Source of the DNA: Clostridia bacterium
Lineage (GTDB): Bacteria; Bacillota; Clostridia; Oscillospirales; Acutalibacteraceae
Direction: 5' to 3'
Assembly (NCBI GenBank): GCA_017550625.1
Contig: JAFZOL010000045.1
Span: 62,001-126,000 of the forward strand
DNA: 64,000 nucleotides
The translations under genes were made by a program, and so were the position numbers. Position 1 is the stretch's first letter. Each line of letters begins with the position of its first letter. Shown here piece by piece: positions 58,328-64,000 of this stretch. The notes below the pieces were generated by a model. It ran no database searches. It was given only the letters and a program-made list of their open reading frames with translations, and was not told the origin of the DNA.

Positions 58328-59230
58328 ATGAGAGTAGTAGATTTATTTTGCGGGTGCGGCGGAATGTCTCTCGGTTTTCAAAAAGCCGGGTTTGATGTGG
58401 TTGCCGCATATGATAATTGGGATCCCGCAGTTAACATATATAAACTGAATTTTTCTCATCCTGTTATTAAGAAAAATCTGATGGAAGATGACTCTGTAGA
58501 GAATATACTTCAATTTAGACCGGAAATGATAGTGGGGGGGCCACCTTGCCAGGATTTTTCAATTTCTGGAAAAAGAAACTTTGAAGGGAAGCGAGCTAAT
58601 CTTACAACGCGTTTTGCAGAAATAGTTTCTTCAATCAAGCCGCAATGGTTTGTAATGGAAAATGTTTATAATATTGAGAAGAGTCCTGTTTTACCAGCCG
58701 CAATCGAAACCCTTCGTAATGCCGGTTACGGAATGACCAAACGCGTTTTAGACGCGAGCTTCTGTGGTGTTCCACAGGCAAGAAAACGGTTTTTCCTTAT
58801 CGGCCATTTAGGGGATGATATTGGTGCCCTTGACGATATTATCAATACGCATTTGTCTGCAAAGAGAATGACCGTATATGATTATCTTGGTAATAGTCTT
58901 AATACGGAATACTACTATATGCATCCAAGAAACTATTCTCGTAGAGCAGTATTCAGTATTCATGAGCCAAGCGCTACGATTCGAGGTATTAACAGACCTA
59001 TACCACTTAACTATAAAAAGCACCCTGCGGATAAAGCAGATATTTCCGACGAGGTTCGATGCTTAACAACAAAAGAAAGGAGTTATATTCAAACCTTCCC
59101 AGATTCTTTCCGATTTGACGGAGCAAAAACAGACGTTGAATTAGCAATCGGAAACGCAGTGCCAGTCAATCTTGCAAAATATGTGGGAATGTGTATTGCG
59201 GAGTATATTGCGAAATCTAAGAAAGGATAA
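58328..59230 (+). CDS. DNA cytosine-C5 methyltransferase 2 (paralogue of 1)
   Basis: An ATG at 58328 starts MRVVDLFCGCGGMSLGF; an upstream GTG is also in frame. The 300-residue enzyme has motif I, motif IV GGPPCQDFSISG (C74), VI (WFVMENVYNIEK), VIII (QARKRFFLIGHLG) and X (AIGNAVPVNLAKYV). It is clearly similar to its upstream neighbour along the whole length, including the ends of the target-recognition region (YDYLGxxLxTEYY). The difference between the two lies mainly in the middle. It belongs to one operon with methyltransferase 1 and the MmeI-like gene. Confidence 0.92.
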   Translation: MRVVDLFCGCGGMSLGFQKAGFDVVAAYDNWDPAVNIYKLNFSHPVIKKNLMEDDSVENILQFRPEMIVGGPPCQDFSISGKRNFEGKRANLTTRFAEIVSSIKPQWFVMENVYNIEKSPVLPAAIETLRNAGYGMTKRVLDASFCGVPQARKRFFLIGHLGDDIGALDDIINTHLSAKRMTVYDYLGNSLNTEYYYMHPRNYSRRAVFSIHEPSATIRGINRPIPLNYKKHPADKADISDEVRCLTTKERSYIQTFPDSFRFDGAKTDVELAIGNAVPVNLAKYVGMCIAEYIAKSKKG

Positions 59231-59242
59231 AGTGCGTGCCAT

Positions 59243-61951
59243 ATGAGGTTGACATGGGCTCAAATTCGAGACAATGCGATTGTCTTTCAAGACAGATGGA
59301 AAAACACGACCGGCAATGAAAGGGCAGAAGCTCAAACATTTGTATATGAGCTTTTACGAGATGTATTTGGAATTGATCCAAGGCGCGTAGCAACCTTTGA
59401 ACAAAAAGTACATCCGACGTCTGATACCAATGGTTATATTGACATGCTTTGGCCGGGCAGAATTTTAATCGAAATGAAATCCAAGGGAAAGTCTCTTGAT
59501 AAAGCCCATGATCAAGCCCGTAAATATGCCTTCGCGATTCCAAACGATGAAGATTTGCCCTTGATTATCATGGTTTGCGATTTTTTCAATATCAGGTTAT
59601 ACAACCTGCTGACGAATCAGGTGGTGGAATTCAAGACCTGTGATTTATCCGAGAATGTTCACTATTTGGATATTCTTACGGAACAAGCCACACAGGTTGG
59701 ATTGGTTGCCGACAAGGAACTGAATACCGAAGCGGCTTATAAAATGGCTAAGCTTCATGACAAGTTGAAAGAAAACCGCTATACAGGGCATGATCTTGAG
59801 GTATATCTTGTCCGTATCCTATTTTGCCTTTTTGCAGATCATACTGGTATCTTCAGCAAGTATCAGTTTCATAAATATATTCTTGCCTCTAAACAAGACG
59901 GCAGCGATTTGGCGGGAAGAATTACTTTGTTATTCGAAGTGCTAAATACTTCCCGAGAGAACAGGATGGCTACGCTCTCCCCTGAGCTTTTGGATTTCCC
60001 CTATGTTGACGGCACACTTTTCGAGAATACTATTCGCTCCGCCGCATTTGATAGTGAGATGAGAAACCTCCTTTTGGAATGCTGTGAGTTTGATTGGTCA
60101 AATATTTCGCCTGCGATATTTGGCGCTATGTTCCAAACCGTAATGGATCCTGTAAAGCGGACGGCGTTAGGAGAGCAGTATACGCCACAATTCATTATTC
60201 AAAAACTATTGAAACCGTTAATGATTGATGAATTATATGCCGAGTTTGAATCCTGCAAAAATCATTCTGTAAAACTGGAGGCGTTCCATCAAAAACTGAC
60301 TACGATTCGCATACTGGATCCTGCCTGTGGTTGTGGAAATTTCTTGATTGTTGCATATGCTCTTCTACGCAAACTTGAAATCGAGGTCATTCGTGCCAAG
60401 TATCCTAAAAATGAGAATATGCCGGAAGCATTTGACTTAAGCAGCGAGATTCACGTCAATGTCAACCAATTTTATGGTTTTGATATTGAAGATTTCCCTT
60501 GTCAAATTGCTATTGCCGGCATGTGGTTAATTGATCACAAAATGAATGTCGAAGCTGCCAAGGAATTTGGGCGTCCATTTATCCGAATTCCCTTAAGCGA
60601 AAAGGCAAATATATTTAACATTAACGCGTTAAAAACCGAATGGTCGTCTATTGTTGATAGTAGCTTGATTTCTTATATAGTAGGAAACCCGCCGTATATC
60701 GGAGCAAAAAAGCCTGATTATCCTCGTGATGATATGAAGCGTCTGTTTGATGGATACTCGAATGCAGGATTATTAGATGCTGTGGCGGGATGGTACATAA
60801 GCGCTGCAAAATTTATGCAGGGGACAAAAATCAAGGCAGCTTTCGTATCAACTAATTCCATCATCCAGGGTGAGCAGGTCTCCGTTCTTTGGGAACCCTT
60901 GATTAAACATCTTAACATTGAACTGCTTTTTGGATACCGGCCTTTTAAATGGACGAATGAAGCGCGCGACGTGGCTGTGGTTCACTGTGTCATAATTGGT
61001 TTTCAGGCTTTTCATTCCGATCAAGCAAAATTCATATTTGATAGTGAAGGCACCCCCCACAGTGTTGAACTCGTCAATCCTTATCTGGATGGTCTTCCTG
61101 AGATAACTTTTTTGTACAGACGAAGCACACCGCTCTGCAATGTGCCGGCTATAGGTATTGGGAATAAACCAATTGATAATGGCAGATATCTATTCAAAAA
61201 AAGCGAAATGGAAGCTTTTATTCAAGAAGAACCCCTTTCTGCAAAATGGTTCAAAAAATGGTATGGCGCACAAGAATTCTTGATGAAGTCACCGCGTTAT
61301 TGTTTGTGGGTGGGAGAATGCTCTCCAGAGGATCTATCCAAAATGCCAAAAGTTCAGGAACGGATAGAAGAAGTTCGGTTGTTCAGAAAAAAAAGTTCTG
61401 ATTCTGGAACACGAGCATTAGCCAATCACCCGCGAAGGTTTCATGTGGAAAACATGCCGAGCGTTCCATATCTTGTAATTCCTGAAGTATCCGGGGAAAC
61501 GCGCGACTACATTCCAATGGGGTTTATGACTCCCGATGTTCTTTGTAGCAACCTTGTGAAATTGATGCCGGGGGCAACTTTATACCACTTTGGTATTTTA
61601 ACATCAAGTGTTCACATGATTTGGATGCGCGCAGTTTGCGGTAGACTTGAAGAACGTTATAGGTATTCTGAAAAGATAGTTTATAACAATTTCCCATGGC
61701 CCAATGCTACTGAATCACAGAAACAGAAAGTGGAAATGCTCGCAAAGGCAATTCTTGACATCCGTGACAAATATCTCGCCACATCGTATAAACTGTTATA
61801 TAATAAGCAAACGATGCCAGATGATTTGCAATCTGCACATAACAAGCTGGATAAGTATGTAATGGGTCTTTACGGCTTATCTCAAACAGCATCAGAAAGA
61901 GATTGTATGATTGCATTATTTAAGCGATATAGGGAACTGACAAACCAGTGA
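59243..61951 (+). CDS. MmeI-like type IIL restriction-modification fusion enzyme
   Basis: This 902-residue protein has the MmeI layout. An N-terminal nuclease has GYIDMLWPGRILIEMKSKG (D67, E77, K79; D-x9-ExK). A helical spacer follows (about 150-330). The m6A methyltransferase has motif I LDPACGCGNFLIV (near 355) and motif IV GNPPYIGAK (near 480). Next is a target-recognition region (about 600-800), then a C-terminal helical domain. Such enzymes cut about 20 bases outside the site and methylate adenine themselves. It ends the operon of the two C5 methyltransferases, 12 bases after the second. All catalytic residues look intact. Confidence 0.87.
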   Translation: MRLTWAQIRDNAIVFQDRWKNTTGNERAEAQTFVYELLRDVFGIDPRRVATFEQKVHPTSDTNGYIDMLWPGRILIEMKSKGKSLDKAHDQARKYAFAIPNDEDLPLIIMVCDFFNIRLYNLLTNQVVEFKTCDLSENVHYLDILTEQATQVGLVADKELNTEAAYKMAKLHDKLKENRYTGHDLEVYLVRILFCLFADHTGIFSKYQFHKYILASKQDGSDLAGRITLLFEVLNTSRENRMATLSPELLDFPYVDGTLFENTIRSAAFDSEMRNLLLECCEFDWSNISPAIFGAMFQTVMDPVKRTALGEQYTPQFIIQKLLKPLMIDELYAEFESCKNHSVKLEAFHQKLTTIRILDPACGCGNFLIVAYALLRKLEIEVIRAKYPKNENMPEAFDLSSEIHVNVNQFYGFDIEDFPCQIAIAGMWLIDHKMNVEAAKEFGRPFIRIPLSEKANIFNINALKTEWSSIVDSSLISYIVGNPPYIGAKKPDYPRDDMKRLFDGYSNAGLLDAVAGWYISAAKFMQGTKIKAAFVSTNSIIQGEQVSVLWEPLIKHLNIELLFGYRPFKWTNEARDVAVVHCVIIGFQAFHSDQAKFIFDSEGTPHSVELVNPYLDGLPEITFLYRRSTPLCNVPAIGIGNKPIDNGRYLFKKSEMEAFIQEEPLSAKWFKKWYGAQEFLMKSPRYCLWVGECSPEDLSKMPKVQERIEEVRLFRKKSSDSGTRALANHPRRFHVENMPSVPYLVIPEVSGETRDYIPMGFMTPDVLCSNLVKLMPGATLYHFGILTSSVHMIWMRAVCGRLEERYRYSEKIVYNNFPWPNATESQKQKVEMLAKAILDIRDKYLATSYKLLYNKQTMPDDLQSAHNKLDKYVMGLYGLSQTASERDCMIALFKRYRELTNQ

Positions 61952-62060
61952 AAATATTTCGTTGTCATCTAACACAAAATCCTTTTTGATTATGGGAAAA
62001 TCTGTGAATCATTAAACAAAAGCACATATGCTTAATTAGGCAAAAAAGGAAGTATTCGAT

Positions 62061-62492
62061 ATGGCAGATATATTCTCAAAAGAGAAAAGGTCCAGCGTTA
62101 TGGCTCGGGTGAAAGCATCAGGCAATAAAACGACCGAGTTAAAGTTGATTGAGTATTTCTCCGCAAACAATATAACCGGCTGGAGGAGAAACTACAAGGT
62201 CAAAGGACATCCTGATTTTGTTTTCCTTGATCGAAAAATTGCCATCTTTGTCGACGGTTGTTTCTGGCATGGGCATGATTGCAGAAACACACGCCCTGCC
62301 GATAACGCCGATTATTGGAACAAGAAACGAGAAAAGAACATCCAACACGATAAAGAAATCACCGCACTATTCGAACGGCGCGGTTGGACGGTCATTCGTA
62401 TTTGGGAATGCGAATTGAAGAAGAAAAACCTAGACATTTTAGTTTCAAAACTATCATTTTTACTAGAAAAGGAAAAAGTTGCGTTGAAATAG
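62061..62492 (+). CDS. vsr: Very short patch repair endonuclease Vsr
   Basis: The 143-residue protein matches Vsr: MADIFSKEKRSSVMARVKAS at the start, then GHPDFVFLDRKIAIFVDGCF and WHGHDC, with the metal Asp (D52) and the paired His near residues 70-72. RRGWTVIRIWECEL follows near the end. Vsr nicks beside T:G mismatches that arise from deamination of 5-methylcytosine, so it protects genomes with C5 methyltransferases. AAGGAAG precedes the ATG. It stands between the type IIL gene and a third C5 methyltransferase gene and may belong with either. Confidence 0.92.
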   Translation: MADIFSKEKRSSVMARVKASGNKTTELKLIEYFSANNITGWRRNYKVKGHPDFVFLDRKIAIFVDGCFWHGHDCRNTRPADNADYWNKKREKNIQHDKEITALFERRGWTVIRIWECELKKKNLDILVSKLSFLLEKEKVALK

Positions 62493-62550
62493 ATAGGTAA
62501 ATTAAAATCCAACAATAAAAAGACAACAAACCTATTTGGAGTGATATTAT

Positions 62551-63609
62551 ATGAAAAATTGCTATGCCGTTGATTTGTTTTGTGGAATTGGAGGCTTAAC
62601 TAAGGGTCTGGAACAATCCGGAATAAACGTTGTGGCGGGAGTAGATTTTGAGGCAAGTTGCAAATATGCATATGAAAGCAACAATAAAGCGAAGTTTATT
62701 AACGCAGATGTTACGAAGACAAAACCTGAGGAAATCCAGAAACTATTTCCTAATGAAGGGATAAAAGTTTTGGCTGGTTGTGCTCCTTGCCAACCGTTTT
62801 CGAGGTATACTCAAAGATATAGAAAAGATGGATATAAAGATGACAAATGGAGATTATTATACTATTTTGGGAAAATAGCCAAGGAAATAGAACCAGATAT
62901 CATAGCAATGGAAAATGTACCAGAATTAAGAAATGCGGAAATATATAAAGAGTTTATAAAAAATCTAAAAGAATCTAATTATTATATTCAATATCAAGTT
63001 GTTTACTGTCCTGATTATGGAGTTCCACAAAACAGGAAGAGATTGGTTCTTTTGGCTTCCAAATTCTCTCCGATTTCGTTGTTGATCCCTACTCATAGTA
63101 AAGATAATTATAAAACGGTAAGACAAGCTATTGGAAGTTTACCAAAAATAGCAAGCGGTGAAACAGATGCAACCGATTCGATGCATACATGTACCAAATT
63201 AAGCCCTCTTAACCTAAAACGGATAAAAGCATCAAAACCCGGAGGTACTTGGCGCGATTGGCCCAAGGATATTCAGTTAAAATGTCATAAAAAGAACAGC
63301 GGTAAGAGTTATCCATCTGTATATGGACGAATGAACTGGGACGAGCCGTCGCCAACAATAACAACACAGTTTTATGGATATGGCAACGGCAGATTCGGTC
63401 ATCCTGAGCAAGATAGAGCACTTTCATTGCGAGAAGGCGCCCTTCTTCAATCCTTTCCGCCGAATTATCAATTTATTGATCCGGATAGCCCGATGAACAC
63501 AAGGAAACTTGGCGTTCAAATTGGAAACGCAGTTCCTGTTGAATTGGGGAGAATAATAGGATTATCAATTTTACAACATATAGAGGAGAATGAAAATGAG
63601 AAAATCTAA
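62551..63609 (+). CDS. DNA cytosine-C5 methyltransferase 3
   Basis: The 352-residue enzyme has motif I (VDLFCGIGGLTKGL), motif IV (AGCAPCQPFSRY, C80), VI (IIAMENVPELRN), VIII (PQNRKRLVLLASKF) and X (VQIGNAVPVELGRI). It has a target-recognition region of normal length between VIII and X. It is not closely related to methyltransferases 1 and 2 and differs at motif IV (APC instead of PPC). TTTGGAG lies before the ATG. A start for the DUF262 gene overlaps its end by 14 bases, so the two form a pair. Confidence 0.92.
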   Translation: MKNCYAVDLFCGIGGLTKGLEQSGINVVAGVDFEASCKYAYESNNKAKFINADVTKTKPEEIQKLFPNEGIKVLAGCAPCQPFSRYTQRYRKDGYKDDKWRLLYYFGKIAKEIEPDIIAMENVPELRNAEIYKEFIKNLKESNYYIQYQVVYCPDYGVPQNRKRLVLLASKFSPISLLIPTHSKDNYKTVRQAIGSLPKIASGETDATDSMHTCTKLSPLNLKRIKASKPGGTWRDWPKDIQLKCHKKNSGKSYPSVYGRMNWDEPSPTITTQFYGYGNGRFGHPEQDRALSLREGALLQSFPPNYQFIDPDSPMNTRKLGVQIGNAVPVELGRIIGLSILQHIEENENEKI

Positions 63610-64000
63610 AATAACGCAAGAAATGCGCGAAACAGCAGAAATCCAAATTAAGAATTTACAAAAGCAAATTGAATATGATACAAAGGATTATACGCTTGAA
63701 TTACTAATCTCAAAATTCAAAAAGGGCGACTTTTTTATTCCAGAATATCAAAGAAAATTTGTATGGAAACCTAAAAATAAGTCTTTGTTTATTGAATCCG
63801 TGATACTTGGTCTTCCTATACCGTTTATGTTCTTTGCGGGATGTGAAGACGGTCGCTTAGAAATAATAGATGGCGCACAACGAATTCAAACTATAATTGA
63901 GTTTGCGGAAAATAACTTAAAATTGACGAATTTGCAAAAATTGACAACCCTAAATTCTTTTAGATATGAAGACCTTTCATCCGCTCAAAAAAGAAAATTT
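63596..64000 (+). CDS. DUF262-domain protein, N-terminal part (cut by window edge)
   Basis: The ATG at 63596 follows AGAGGAG and lies inside the end of the methyltransferase gene. The visible 135 residues show FKKGDFFIPEYQRKFVWKPK, FIESVILGLPIPFMFF and LEIIDGAQRIQTIIEF. These are the ParB-like fold of DUF262, where the usual DGQQR motif reads DGAQR. DUF262 is the GmrS-like half of GmrSD enzymes that attack modified DNA, and similar nucleases are paired with methyltransferases. Whether a DUF1524 HNH nuclease half follows cannot be seen. Confidence 0.85.
   Translation, partial: MRKSKITQEMRETAEIQIKNLQKQIEYDTKDYTLELLISKFKKGDFFIPEYQRKFVWKPKNKSLFIESVILGLPIPFMFFAGCEDGRLEIIDGAQRIQTIIEFAENNLKLTNLQKLTTLNSFRYEDLSSAQKRKF

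Noticed and set aside
1-64000. CRISPR array, rRNA operon, complete insertion sequence or integrase gene
   Set aside because: I looked on both strands and found no pattern that supports any of these within the window.

Overview
The window is a stretch of a GC-rich Clostridia-like (Firmicutes) chromosome, probably from a strict gut anaerobe. The evidence is the clear AGGAGG-type ribosome binding sites, promoters of TTGnnn/TATAAT type with 16-18 base spacers, a dockerin protein, CotH, GxGYxYP, GH31/39/43-type and ChbG/YdjC proteins, TnpV, and many lipoproteins. I cannot name the genus from sequence alone.

Layout. Bases 1-40.8 kb are mostly ordinary GC-rich chromosome: secreted or surface proteins (BNR-repeat sialidase-like, dockerin-M28 peptidase, CotH-like, a 1037-residue lipoprotein) and sugar-use operons. 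The main operons are: hydrolase - MFS - GH39 (5.3-9.3 kb); GxGYxYP - ChbG/YdjC - multi-TM acyltransferase-like (13.5-17.5 kb); nucleoside hydrolase - GNAT - NifX/FKBP fusion - GH31 (23.7-28.7 kb); flavodoxin - GNAT - DUF4832 protein - beta-propeller (31.3-34.9 kb); and, on the minus strand, GH43 - GH43-like - MFS - CrtI-like oxidoreductase (40.7-35.0 kb). One AT-rich gene (11.38-13.5 kb), a nuclease embedded in nine zinc-ribbon repeats, breaks into this background.

From about 40.9 kb the window becomes accessory DNA. It carries two complete copies of a two-gene module (a fusion of an XRE helix-turn-helix with a sigma region 4-like domain, translationally overlapped with a single-pass membrane protein) and the remains of a third. 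Between 43.2 and 53.9 kb lies a ladder of 3' halves of tRNA-Thr(CGU), plus one of tRNA-Met(CAU), all on the minus strand. Most are followed by a terminator and lie near short direct repeats. They look like attachment sites of integrative elements stacked in tandem. Two are identical over 45 bases and bracket 5.3 kb. No integrase and no intact tRNA is present in the window, so the intact tRNA should lie to the right.

The right part (54-64 kb) is a defence island. It holds a tripartite hipB-hipS-hipT toxin-antitoxin operon with three evenly spaced operators, TnpV, an orphan AbiEi/DUF6088-like antitoxin, and then an AT-rich restriction-modification block: a small HTH controller, two tandem related C5 methyltransferases, an MmeI-like type IIL fusion enzyme, Vsr, a third C5 methyltransferase and the start of a DUF262 (GmrSD-like) protein cut by the window edge.

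The most promising under-described items are the XRE-sigma4/membrane module, an amphipathic aromatic C-terminal tail shared by several exported proteins (with a free 33-residue helical peptide of similar type), the nine-zinc-ribbon nuclease, and the tRNA-half accretion array.
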